Source: Pyrus communis (taxonomy: Eukaryota; Streptophyta; Magnoliopsida; Rosales; Rosaceae). Taken from it: a stretch of 64,000 nucleotides of DNA. The translations under genes were made by a program, and so were the position numbers. The notes beneath the pieces are model-generated. The model saw nothing but the letters and a program-made list of their open reading frames with translations. It was not told the DNA's origin and made no database searches. Location of the stretch: the NCBI RefSeq assembly GCF_963583255.1, contig NC_084813.1, forward strand, positions 8,046,001 to 8,110,000, in the 5' to 3' direction. How positions within the stretch are numbered: the stretch's first letter is position 1; the number at the start of each line of letters is the position of its first letter. Positions 49,501 through 61,145 of this stretch are shown here, piece after piece.

Positions 49501-50208
49501 AATTATAATTCATGTCATGTCATGTGTTGGGATTTTGGTGTTAAAAAACTTACTCCCAAGGAACGTCTCCCACTAGCATCCAGTCTCCATCTTTGTCTTC
49601 ATAAATGGGTGCAAATTCACAGTTGTCTGCATCCTTCAACACCTCGCCTGTTATATATACGCGGACAAACTTTTAAGAACATTTCTTTTAATTTTACTTT
49701 ACATTTGCATTTGTAATTCAAGTGGTAATTTCGGAATATGCATAGATAAAGGTTTGATTAGAAAAACTACTATTTCCTTCAAGTGTTAGTTGTTGTACTT
49801 ACATATAAATATATAAAGAAAAGATATAACCACAACGTACTCACCGATGCCATAACAACCAAATAACTTCTCCAACGCCAGAGCAAGATCTGCATACTCG
49901 TTGTGCATGCTCAAGTCAATTTTACGAAGAAAGGGTGCTCCGTCCATGCTAACTTTGACATACATTTTCGACGTCTCATTCAAGCTATTAATCTTCATTC
50001 TGTATGAACACAATGGAGGCCACCCCACAACCTCATTCTTTGTCTGACCATTTTTCGGGTAGTCACCAGATGTGGTACTATACCTGCCATCTCCACCGTC
50101 AATCTTTGAAAACGCCCTTTTCTTCTCGTTTTTGTCCACTAAACTTGGACCACTACACAATCCCAACCTCAACTCTGTAATTTCAAGCCCTAAACCTTCT
50201 TTGGCCAT
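46523..50208 (-). CDS. IAA19: Aux/IAA transcriptional repressor, IAA5/6/19 type
   Basis: Same role as the Aux/IAA protein at 19194-20583. Three exons, minus strand: 50208-49845, 49647-49554, 46634-46523; 189 aa, phases consistent. The start [17 protein letters not shown] is close to IAA19 ([19 protein letters not shown]), and the C-terminus [18 protein letters not shown] also fits IAA19. Domain I keeps LRLGL (13-17) but the next residues are Cys-Ser-Gly instead of Pro-Gly. Domain II is [12 protein letters not shown] (59-70). PB1 begins [17 protein letters not shown] with Lys85; the acidic motif is [16 protein letters not shown] (137-152). The last intron is about 2.9 kb and holds at least two MITEs; Aux/IAA introns are usually far shorter. 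The final exon joins in phase and supplies the expected sequence, so the gene model is favoured as intact. Confidence 0.92.
46796..47000. mobile_element. CCTAGGC-type MITE relic in the IAA19-like intron
   Basis: GGTTTCAAAAAGCGTTAGG...GCGCCTAGGCGTTTAGGCGG at the left, with CGAAAACATG near the right as a weak inverted end. Related in motif to 24050-24491. Confidence 0.4.
47891..48066. mobile_element. Foldback MITE in the IAA19-like intron
   Basis: Left arm from GGATCCTTTCCATTAAATCC to TTGATCCAACGGCTATA, right arm from TATAGCCGTTGAATCAAATT to GGAAATGATCGGGAGAGGATCC. About 70-bp imperfect inverted arms around a 38-bp centre. Confidence 0.75.
48067..49553. other. Remaining intron sequence, no gene seen
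   Basis: AT-rich intron DNA of the IAA19-like gene. A 71-codon open frame (48656-48871) has no recognisable family. TGTACTGAGTGTTCTTGGCACACTGA and nearby copies form a small local repeat at 48957-49025. Confidence 0.45.
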
Positions 50209-50288
50209 TTGGGTTTTGAGGGTTTTGAGAAATTCGAATGTGTTACTTTGCTTTTCTGGATCAACTGGACTGGTGAGAAATGGTTTTT

Positions 50289-50400
50289 TTTTTATACAGT
50301 TTTAAATGAATAAAGGCAAGTTCTTATACATGGTGTGAACTATAGAAATATAGGACATGGTGGGAGCAATGACAGGCCAACTGTGCTTAGTTGGTCGGTC
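50289..50400 (-). promoter_or_regulatory. Candidate TATA box and upstream region of the IAA19-like gene
   Basis: TATAAAAAAAA on the minus strand (50286-50296) lies about 85 bp before the ATG. A TGTC core (minus strand, near 50371-50376, GGCCTGTCATT) is a possible but unproven auxin-response half-site. Confidence 0.4.
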
Positions 50401-51965
50401 ACATGAGAGGCAAAAGTGGGGACTATGTGCTTCCCTACAAGCACTAATAAAGGCCGGCACCATAAGTTGGATATGGGGCAGATCCTAAGGCTATTGGTGC
50501 TTTGAGATTTGGTGGGATCTGATCTTCACCATCTGATCTGCTCACTTGGAACAGGTCATGTGACTTTCTTAAGTGTGGTCGTGCTTTGCCTAATTCTATC
50601 TCATTTTTTTGGGGTTTTATTATAACAGGAGTTGGGATGTAACGTTGCATCATGAAAGATGGGATAATGTTTTTGCAACATACATGTATGGTCATCCCAT
50701 TCGTCATGCATGCATAAGTATGAATCATGATGGAGAACTAGGGTTATTACGCGCCTATCTGTGAACTCGTACATTGGTACATGCATGAACGATGAATAAA
50801 ATTTGTTTGTGCATGCATTGGCCAGTACGATGGCATGATGGTACATGCATATGTCTATAGCTGTGCAAGGAGTAACCTTACTAGTAACAAGTGTGAAGCC
50901 AAAAATAATTAAGAAAATTATGGAGATAACATGTGGACTTTTGGTTGAAAATGACAAAATTACCCTCAAGGCACACCGGGATTCTCATGCGCATGCAACG
51001 AACAATAACAGCTCAATCAAGGAAAAGTCAAAGGTGATCAAAATGGTATTTAGTCAAAACCCTCTCATCACTCCTCATTTCAAAAGGTAACTCCCAATTT
51101 TCCTATTTAATTTAGGATTAATTGTCATATTAATTGCAAGATATTATATATTTCACATAATATCTTGCAATTATTCACACAATTTCACCATATATGGCCA
51201 GCCACTATTCTCCAAATAGAGCCGGCCACTCCCTTATAAATAGCCTTGTTATTCCACTAAAAAACTGAGTCATTTGCTACCCACAAACTCCAAAACACAT
51301 TCTTTTCAAAATTCTAACTTTGGCATTGGAAATTCTTCGGCCAAAGCCTTCCCATTTATCGTAGGCGGATGAGGCTTTTGACCTTAATCTTAGATATTAT
51401 TATTTTGCAGGTGTATTTTCATCAAAGGAAAAAATAGCAGAAATTTTCATCCACAACAAAAGCCAAATTCGAGCTAATTTTTTGATTGCCTCGCTACAGC
51501 CGGCAGACACAGCTTATAAACGATGTCTTGTTCATATGTGTTGTAATTATTTGTGTATTTGGGTTGCATTTTTCTTAGTTCCACTTAGCTGACTGCAACC
51601 CTATCACTTTGCATTTGTAGCTACATGCCAGTGCTTAGCTTTGCCAGTAAGAGACTATTTGGAGGTGGGGCGGGTTGGGGGTTGGTGGAGCCTATTTCCT
51701 AGAACCACTCTTATATAATTAACCTACGTACGTGGTTAGACTGAGCTAAACATATAAATCAGTTATACTATGGTAATGTGTTTGATCGAGGAATTTCCAT
51801 CACTAGAAAGGAATTTAGGTTAAATTGATCAATGGATAGAGATAACAGATAAAGATACTAAACAAAGGTTTTCTCAATGGCTCCTTTCACATTTATTATA
51901 ACAAAAAACACATAAAAATAAGCGACCACTTTACAGTTATACTTTTATATATAAGTTATGATCTG
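50300..51965. other. Intergenic with possible solo LTR-like remnant
   Basis: 51131-51173 is a perfect 17-bp hairpin (TAATTGCAAGATATTAT / ATAATATCTTGCAATTA, 9-bp loop). A TATA box (TTATAAATAG, about 51234) and transcript-like sequence with GGCCAAAGCC follow. The pattern suggests an LTR promoter/R region, but terminal repeats and a target duplication were not located. The region upstream of it holds no gene. Confidence 0.35.
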
Positions 51966-52312
51966 GGAACACACATTTTGACACATGTTTTTGTGCTTCC
52001 CATTCAATAACTTTTTTAAGGATCCAAATCGTTCAATGATCGATGATTCACCATTCATAGATCATCTTTACAAAAAATTAGACAAATCCAAACCGTTAAG
52101 ACATTCATTTATAGTGAAGAAAATGGATGAATACGGTTTTGCAAAAAAAAATTAAATTTAGTCCAATGGTCATATGGCTTCGAATTTGGGTGGGCTTTGG
52201 TAGAAATAATATTTGAGGGAAGACATAAAAGATAGACGGTTGAATCGTTGAAATATATTGTTACGGAGTGAGCCTCACAAAATCTGAGTCAAAATATGCG
52301 TATTCGGTTCCT
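51966..52312. mobile_element. Probable MITE
   Basis: Ends GGGAACACACATTTTGACAC and GAGTCAAAATATGCGTATTCGGTTCC are imperfect inverted repeats. The body has words (CGTTCAATGATCGATGATTC, CAAAAAATTAGACAAATCC) shared loosely with 55480-56000. Confidence 0.45.
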
Positions 52313-53454
52313 ACTACACACACATATATATAGTTGTATTTTGAAACATAAATGCAAAATGGAAGGATATATAAAATGAAATATGTATTTAGAGTTATTT
52401 CATATGAAAAGAAATCCATAGTTAACTTAAGAGTTATATAAAATGATATATGTAAAATAAAACATAACAGAATTGCCGGTAAGACCGTTTAGGGCTGCCT
52501 AGAGGTTTCACCGATTTCCTAAACATACATGCCCTAATTTGTCGGGGCATCCGACCTCCGTCAAGAGCTAGCTAGGATGCTTTTTTGAACAGTGATCTTA
52601 TATATACAAAACCCAAAAGCGAAAGAAAATTTGTTTAGAGTACCATCTATACTGATTACATGCATGTGATACAAGTTACACCTCCCATGTTGATGGTTTA
52701 TGCAAGTTAAGGACATACAAGAGAACTAATTAAAAGGATATACTGTAGTGATTTGCTTAGCACTTGTATTGTGTGTACATTCCAGCAGTTGTTGCCATAA
52801 ATTTTTGTGCATGTTATGTGTTGGGAACGAAAGATATATCGTACATATATATGGTAGGAATTGGAAACCAAAGAGTCCAGTAGTTGAACGGGAGTTTGTT
52901 CTGTGCTGAACAAAACCAACTTTCAAAAAAAATGCCCTAGCTAGCTAACTAAAGTATTGAACTAACTATCTGGGTAACATGCAGTTGCTAATGCGCATCA
53001 ATTTGTCTAATTAATTAAGTGGGCACTCATTTATTATGTCCCTAATGCGCTTATTGGGTCCCTGAATGTCCTCCTGTACATTGGCTCTACTATCCTGCAA
53101 AGATGCATGCATGAACTTTGAATTGATGTTTAATTATATATTAATTTAATAAATTTTGATTATGTCTCCTTACATAAGATGTTTTTGCTTCTTATTCTCA
53201 TTAAAACATTGGGTGCTAGCTAGATTGGATTTTGATTTCTGTCCTTAATTCCTAGTAACTATATTAGTGTGAATTTATGGAGGTCATTATATTTGTATCG
53301 TTGTAGGTAAATTGATTCACATGTTTTTTCTTTAATGCATATGTTAATATACCAATAATAAGAGTACAATGTACCTAGCTATAATTTTATACATATGTAC
53401 TATCAAAAACCTGTACCAATAATAATTATATTGATGTATAATACATATATAAGG
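52313..53454. other. Intergenic, nothing recognised
   Basis: AT-rich. Open frames at 52707-52926 overlap in two frames and are not supported as genes. Confidence 0.5.
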
Positions 53455-53611
53455 GTAATGCTATAGGGAGACTAAAGTTGTAAACAAAATAACATGGAAG
53501 TTGATGACTGGATTATTACTTAAGTGTTGATAAATGTGCTGATTTCTATTGGTGACAAGTCATTTAGTTTGCATATTTTGTCTACAAATTTAGTATACCA
53601 TTACCCTATAT
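53455..53611. mobile_element. MITE related to the GLYK intron-1 copy
   Basis: GGGTAATGCTATAGGGAGAC at the left and GTATACCATTACCCT at the right are inverted ends. The centre GGATTATTACTTAA...TTGGTGACAAGTCATTT matches the 14138-14306 copy. Confidence 0.65.
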
Positions 53612-53730
53612 ATAATTATGAGAAGGTAGAAATTTCGTAAAGGGCATTTTAGACTAAATTTGAAGGGTCCTCAAACCGAAGGGCATGTAAGTTGCCATTG
53701 ACATTCACTCAAAATAATACTTGCCTTTGT

Positions 53731-54640
53731 GTAACTCCATTAGTTTAAAAATGGCAAGGGTAAGGGCAAGGGCAAGTACTATTCAAAAAAAAATTTTAAT
53801 TTTTTTTTTTAATTCTTTTATGCTTTGAAAATAAAAAGATTGTTTAAAATATAGAAGATTGTTTATTTTTTTTATGCTTTGAAATAAAACGCTCGTTTAT
53901 TTATTTATTTATTTATTTTTGCTTTCAAATACAAGACAAAAGCATAGCATTACAACAAACATAATTAATTTACAAAAATAAAAATAAAAAATAAAAAAAT
54001 AAAAAAAGAATTGGAAAGTGGAAAACAAAAGTAGAAGATTGTAGTGAAAATGAATATTGAGCTGTGAAAGAAAATGAAGAAGATAATTGAGTATCTATGG
54101 GACAACAATATAAAAAAAAAAATCCTAATTTTTACTAATTTTTCTGCTTTTTTTTTTATATAATTTTTTTCTATCTTTAATGATTTTTTTAAAAAGGTTT
54201 TTTAATGTTGGATTAAACATGACCGTTGATTTTCAAATTGATTTGAAATCAAATGCATCAGATAGCGCCACGTGGCGCAACACTAATATTTATAATTTTT
54301 TTTACGGTTGGAAATCCAACAGCTTTAAATGGAGCCACGTGTACCTACCGTTGGAAATATCTGACTGCACTGCTGCAGCAGGGCCCACCTCTGCAGCCTT
54401 GTCGGCCACTCTCCCTCAGTCATGTGTGTGTTACACGCGCCTAAAAAATAAAAAAATAAAAAGGGCACTGACGTCAGCTTGCCCGAAGGTAGTAGGTTGT
54501 GCTTAAGATGGCTGGGCACTTGGGCTAGTAGTGGTTGACCCACCACTTACCCTTGCTTATTTGGATTGCTAGAGGTGTTTTTAGGTTGGAGGGCAACATT
54601 GTTGCTCTTGCCTTCCACCAATTAGTGGAGATGCTCTAAA
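53731..54640. mobile_element. Larger non-autonomous DNA transposon, about 0.9 kb
   Basis: Left ACTCCATTAGTTTAAAAATGGCAAGGGTAAGGG resembles the reverse complement of the right end (TCTCCACTAATTGGTGGAAGGCAAGAGC). The inside has tandem GGGCAA words, long A/T runs and paired GCCACGTG-containing blocks near 54267 and 54333 with ACGGTTGGAAAT / CCGTTGGAAATAT. Overlapping open frames in three frames are not genes. Confidence 0.5.
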
Positions 54641-56143
54641 AACTCAAAAGAAAAAGCAAAGGTCAGCATGACCAATAATTCAACCATATTGACGAATTTG
54701 TAGGTGAGATAAGCATGAGAAACATCAAATAACAAAAACACAAAAGAATTTCAATTATGGCAATTAGAAATTAATTCAGTCACTTCAAAAACATGAGAGA
54801 TTTTGCACACAAAACTGCCAATATAACAAGTAAGGGAACACTCTTTAAATATAAGTAGTATTGACTTAAAAAGAGAAATTGCAAAAGAAATAAATAGTTA
54901 CCGCTAAAATAGAGGTTCCACAGAAAAACACCACTAAAGACTCAACCCACAAGGAAAAATTTAACACGAAGAAAAGCCACGCTAATATATAGAAAACTCA
55001 TATCACAAAGTGAATCTCAATCACTTGACAAGCCCACATTACCCAAACAATCTAAACCCTCACACAAAACCATGAGTACCACCGTTGCCACTTGAATGAA
55101 GGCCGTCATAGGACCACCCGCATCTAGTCAAGAAACAACTATAAAATCGGGCGGATTTGGGAAGGTTCAGTCTCTAATGATTCAACTTCATAAGTGGGAG
55201 AGGTATTAGATTTATAGGGTAAATTTTGGGAGAATGATTAAATTGAAAAGGAATAAATAAGAAGTGATAACTCATATTTAAGCATGGCTTAGGTAAAGAC
55301 TAAGTCAACACAATTCACCATAATAGACTAGAAAGAGGAAAAGATGGAGTGGAGGGGAGATAGGGAAGGTAGGAGGAAAAGTAAAGGTGCTTCTCCTCTC
55401 CCTATGGCAACTTTTTCTCTTGGCTCTCTCTAGAAGCTAGGATTTCTCACGAGAAATTACTATATATATAAGAGCACTCAAGCATTATCATTTAATAACT
55501 TCATATGATGCTAACCACTTTTCTCGGTTTGCTCCACAAAATAATCTCTTGATACAAACCATTCATTTTTCGATTCTTATTCATAAATAATCTTTGTAAG
55601 ACCTCACTCAAATGAGAAATAATTTAACCCTTTAACTATATAATATTTTATTATTTACGAAAACATTGTATACAACTATTTATCAGGGCACATTCAAATA
55701 ACTCAAAAGCATCACATTTAGTGAACTTTTGCATAGTTGATCTTTTAAGTATAACCTACAAATGATGGGTTCCAATTATGAGAAAAATTGTGGTGTGGAA
55801 CTAAATGAGTGGTTAGCACCTTATTAAATTATTAATTGGTTAGTGCTTCAAAGATCCTGTATATCGAGGCTAACCAGTTAATAACTTCATACGATGTTAA
55901 CCCCTTGTCTCGATCTGCTACACAAAGGATTATCGTGATCTTGACCATTCATATTTACCATCATTATTCATTAATCATCCGTGTAAAACTTCACCCAAAT
56001 TAGATTTAATTTAGCTTTTTTCATTAGGGCCATAAAATTTATTCAACATATTAAGTTCACTAATGATGTGATAATATTTTATTGATTCATATCTTTTACC
56101 CCCTCTGACAATCATTTATTCATACCAAAATAAAATTAATAAT
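54641..56143. other. Intergenic, with a diverged ~130-bp duplication
   Basis: 55480-55630 and 55870-56015 share TTAATAACTTCATA(T/C)GATG(C/T)TAACC, TCTCG(G/A)T(T/C)TGCT and ATTCATAAATAATC-like words. No gene is recognised. Confidence 0.45.
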
Positions 56144-56412
56144 TGTTGCAGTCGTATTAGATTAGGAATGTGATTGTGTAAATCCTAGTGTATCTAGGAG
56201 TATCTTGTATATTCCTATTAGGAGTTGATTACCTATTAAGAGATGTAATCCTAAAAGGGTAATGATTCTACCTATCCTACTACTATAAATAAAGGCATAA
56301 GGGGGTGATACAACACACACCTCAGAATTAAATATCTCTCTTTTCACTTGTTGTCGACGGCCCTATCACCCTCTCTGTCCCTTATACAGTTCAGTCAAAT
56401 AGGCCTACAACA
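56144..56412 (+). repeat. 5' LTR of the second Copia element
   Basis: TGTTGCAGTCG...ACAACA. TATA box TATAAATA at 56284-56291. Followed by primer-site-like CTTTATCAGCAC (56413-56424). Confidence 0.9.
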
Positions 56413-56794
56413 CTTTATCAGCACAATATTGCCAGAAGCTAAGGAACTGACGGATCGTAGGAGGAGGCTATCTTCTACAAATTCAAAGGCTTTCAATCGT
56501 TTTCTGCCAATCAGGTTCTTCTAAAATAAATTAAGATTAAGATATTTGAAAAAAACCTTGAAGCATGAAAACATTCCCCATGACGCATGAACCCCCTATA
56601 TTTATATTTTCCTTCCAATTATACATATCGTATATATGTTCATATATTTTGTCAATATATATATAATTGTTCATGCATTACACATTTATACTATGTGGAG
56701 TTGTGAGTCAAAGAATCGAAATTAATTTAGAAGCAATTAAGGTTTTCAACCTAGAATTCAAAGAAGAAAAAAAAAAACAAAATTTGGGATTTTT

Positions 56795-57365
56795 GCGGCA
56801 CCGACCACTGTCATGACCACCGCGCTGGCCTTAAGCCCAGCTGCGTGGACCACCTTGGGACAGCGTTACCCCAATGCCCTGGACCTTGCGCGCAGTCCTC
56901 TAGGCTCGCTACATCTCTTAGACCCAACCAAGCTTCGGCTTGGGTTATCTGCTACGGGGGTTTGTAGCCCCGGTCCAAACCCAACCCACACTCGCATGAC
57001 AAAAACATGTTGGGCTTGTCCCTGACATGGGCCTGAAGCCCCGACCCGTTTACAACAGCCTCATTGGCTTGGTGGGCTTGTATTTACCACGGCCCACAAT
57101 ACCAGAAGCCAATCCAGATGGATGGGCTTGTCCGTAAGGCCCAAAAACCGAAAGCCAACTCCAGCTGGGGTTTCCTCGCACCCCCACAAGCCTTTGGGCT
57201 TGCCCCCCATGCATTGGTCTCAGCCCATAACTTGTTGCTGGGCTTCCCATCACTCGGCCCATGGCCTGAAGCCACGTATTGGGCTGCTCATAACAGTCAC
57301 CCGAGCCCATTAATCCCTATAAAGCTTTGCCCTACTCACGGCACCCATGCCCATCGTGTTTGGGC
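56795..57365 (+). other. GC-rich leader with repeated TGGGC/GCCCA words
   Basis: Between the 5' LTR and gag lies about 1.5 kb of non-coding leader. This 570-bp part is far more GC-rich than its surroundings and contains more than twenty TGGGC, GGGCTTG or GGCCCA words in both orientations. Several overlapping open frames cross it in different frames; none matches a retroelement domain. Confidence 0.7.
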
Positions 57366-57913
57366 TATATTTTTCAAATCCAATGCTAATATTTGGCATT
57401 TTAAATAATTTTAACCCGAATGTTATAATTATTTTTGCTTATATGATCGACCCCGAATGGTCTCAAACTTTTGAATTAATTAAAGTGACTAATAATCCAC
57501 TAATCTGACAATTAATCCAAAATTATTGGCCAGAATCTCACTTTTAGGCAATTAACGATTCATAAATTATTTTGTCTCTTTGAATCTTTGACTATATTTC
57601 ATAGTCCCGAAACATCACACTTGGGTTCCTGAAGCAATCCATAAATCCACTACACTTTATTGTATATTGTATTATGTATTCTTGTAGGTACCCCTATATA
57701 TGAACTAAACGTTCATAACTAAATCGAACCTATAGTTTCGAATTTAGTGCCTTTGAAACCCAAAGTTTTCATTCAAAACTTACCACATGAAACCTGTATC
57801 TTTCATGCATAAATTAAACCAATACATGTCTATAGAACTCGAATATTCTACAATGTATGTCCATGGCTTTCAATATGACTAATCACGTTTTGTTGTACCC
57901 TCTGTTTAGGGAC

Positions 57914-60900
57914 ATGTCGAACTTGAACAAGCTCAATTTCATCACTCTGGAAGTCTCTGGAAGAAACTGCCTGAAATGGGTTCAAGACGTGAAGCTCCAC
58001 CTCACTGCAAAGAGTTTTAAAGCTACCATCGAGGAACTAACTGACGATGCACCCGTTGACGAAGCTCAGAAAGCTACTACCATGATCTTCATCTGAAGAC
58101 ACATCCACGTACCCTCTGGCTTATCCTGGTGGATCGTTTCGATCACCATAAAGACATCTTCTTGCTTGAAGCAAGACACGATTGGCAGCATTTACGCTTC
58201 CAAGACTTTTAAGTCTATGAATGAATACAACTCTGAAGTTTGTAGAATCTGATCACTGCTCAAGTTCTGCAACGAGGACTTAACCAAACAGGATCTCCTA
58301 GAGAATACCTATTCAACCTTTAATGCCACCAATATTGTCCTGCAACAACAATATAGGACATAGAAGTTCACTAAATTTTCATATTTGATATTTGTTCTAC
58401 TTCTCACTGAAAAGCAAAATAAGCTATTGATGAAGAATCATCAAGTTCGACCTTATGGCTCGCACGTCGTGCCTAAAGCGCACGCAATAACTTCTAGCAG
58501 CCACAACCGACGGAGATCCTATCTTGGTCGTGGGAAAGGGCGGCAAGCCCCACCATGGGCCCAAGGTCCACCAAATAGAGGCCCATCCAAGGGAGGAAAT
58601 TTGACCCAGAAGCGCCAACCTCTTGCCCCTAAGGCTCCAAACTTCAAAAACAAGGGAAAATCTATCGTTTAATCGGATTCCACTGAATTGGACATGTGTT
58701 ACCACTGTGGATCAAGACATCATTGGTCATGCATATGCCAAGCTACCTCCGAGGCCATTGCTAAGTATCATTCATGTCGTGAGTCCAACTTTGCGCATGT
58801 AGCAATTCCCGAAACTGCTACTACAACTTTAGAGGTTTCAGATTTTCTAGAAGAATAAATTTAGACATGTTTTTAGGGTGTTATACCCTAGTGACCAAAC
58901 CCACTAGGAGTGGCCAAACCCTCCCCCTATTTTCTAATTTTATGGTTTAATTTTTCAGACAATATTTCTAAGTTTGGAATTATTTGTTTGGTTTGGTTTG
59001 TTTTGAACTTTGGATAATTATTTTATGGACATTGTTCTCTCGAATTGATTAATTGAATGAATGGAATTATATTTATGCATGTGACCGATTCAGTTAATTT
59101 ATTTCTAGGCATGACTAGTGGGGAAGTTAGTTGTCTGGCTGATAGTGCAACTACGCACACCATATTGCGTGAGAAACACTATTTCACTAACTTCATACCT
59201 AAGAATGCACCTCTAACAACATTCTCAGACTCATCCAACCTGATAGAAGGATACAGAAAGGCCCGTACAATGTTGTCCAATAGTACTAAATTAACCATTA
59301 AAGAGGCACTCCATTCTCCACGTTCTGGAAGAACGCTGCTGAGTTTTAGAGATATTCGAGATAATCAATATCATGTTGAAACCACTGAAGAAAATGGTTT
59401 GGAATTTTTTTGTATTACTTCTTACAAATATGGCTAGAAGCATATTCATGAGAAGCTAGAACGTCTCCCGAGTAAGTTGTACATAACAACCATTCAAGCC
59501 GTCGAGACACACTATGTGGCCAGCCCTATGGCTGGGTTCCAAGACACTTTACTGCTTTGGCATGATCAAATAGGACACCCCGGAAGAAATATGATGTGCC
59601 GTATCCTCAAAGCATCTCATGGGCATCACTTGAAATCTTATCTCGGCTATCCGCTTTGCAAAGCATGTTCCCTGGGGAAGTTAAATACTTAACCCTCAGT
59701 TACAAAGATTATTCACGACCCCCCATAAATTTCTTCAGAGGATTCAAATGGATATTTGTGGACCAATCCAACCAACGTGTGGACCATTTAGATACTTCAT
59801 GATGTTGGTTGATGCATCGACGCGATGGTCACATGTCTGCTTATTGTCCACACGCAATGCTGCATTTGCGAAACTCCTAGCACAAATTATTAAGCTTAAG
59901 GCTCACCACCCTGATTATATGATCAAGTCAATTCGACTAGATAATGCTAGAGAGTGTACGTCACAGACCTTTGACGATTATTGCATATCCATTGGGATTG
60001 AAGTTAAACATCATGTACCCCATGTTCACACCCAAAATTGCCTGGCAGAAGCTTTCATAAAATGCCTTCAAATGATAGCTCGGACTTTGGTTATGCGAAC
60101 CAATTTGCCGATATCTGCCTAGGGCCACGCAATATTGCACGCAGCTATGTTAGTCTGCCTGAGGTCCACCGCTACCCAACTTTATTCACCGTTACAATTG
60201 GTTACTAGATACGAGCCGGATGTCTTACATTATGTGTGTTTGGGTGCGTAGTTTATGTGCCAATAGCGCCACCACTACGTACCAAAATTGGTCATCAGAG
60301 AAAAATGGGAATCTATGTCGGTTATGATTCGCCATCAATTATTCGCTACTTGGAGCCCTTGACAGAAGATCTTTTTACCACACTTTTTGCAGATTGTCAC
60401 TTCGATGAGACAGTCTTCCTATCGTTAGGGGGAGATAAGATCACTAACGTTCCTGTAGAACACCGCGAATTATCATGGATCACTCCTAATATGTCTTATT
60501 TAGATCACCACATACCTCAATCTGAAACTGAAGTGCAACGCATTCTAGATCTTCAGAGCATCGCTCAAAGCATGTCAGATACTTTTACTGATCTAGCGAA
60601 GGTGACAATATCACATATACTAGCTGCAAACGCACCTGCAAAGATGGATATATTGATCATACGCCATAACATCGTCGTGGAAGGCTAAACTGTCCTCTAG
60701 AGTGGGGTGGCCACACCTCCCACAAGGCAAGGTACAATGGCGGCTAGCCAATCACCTGCTCCTACTCTGAAGCGTGGTAGGCCTCCTGGTTCAAATGATT
60801 CATAACCCCGAAAGAGGAAAACGGCACAAACTAGTGATCCTAGTCTGAATCTGACCATTGCTTACTTATCCATTCCAACGCATGAGGTTATTCTAGATTA

Positions 60901-61145
60901 CAGTGATGTTTTAGATGAAACATGTCAATTTCCCGAGAATCGTGAGATTTCAGTCCATTACACAGTATTGGATGAGGTTTGGAATCAAAATAAGATGATT
61001 GTCGATGATGCATTCGCATATACCGTTGCTTCCAACATCATGCTTAGCAATGACATTGAACCACGCTCTGTTGATGAATGTCGACGTAGAAATGATTGGT
61101 CAAGCTGGAAACAAGCAATCCATGTCAAACTCAATTCGCTCGCAA
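57914..61145 (+). pseudogene. Broken gag-protease-integrase of the second Copia element
   Basis: Gag starts at ATG 57914 (MSNLNKLNFITLEVSG). A CX2CX4HX4C zinc knuckle is at 58697-58738. Protease-type LADSATTHTIL is near 59130-59165. The integrase zinc finger (HDQIGHPGRNMMC ... CKAC) is at 59560-59670, with catalytic core motifs DICGPIQP, DNARE and LAEAFI at 59749-60060. Stops include 58094 (CGA-type), about 59435 (CAG-type), 60121 (TGG-to-TAG) and 60686. The frame shifts to another phase at about 59690 and returns after about 60122. Confidence 0.9.

Noticed and set aside
54180..54546. Overlapping open frames in the 0.9-kb transposon
   Set aside because: Three frames on both strands are open over the same bases, with no known domain and no intron or promoter signal.
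56813..57408. Overlapping open frames in the GC-rich leader
   Set aside because: Frames overlap on both strands because of composition. None shows a domain and all lie between LTR and gag.
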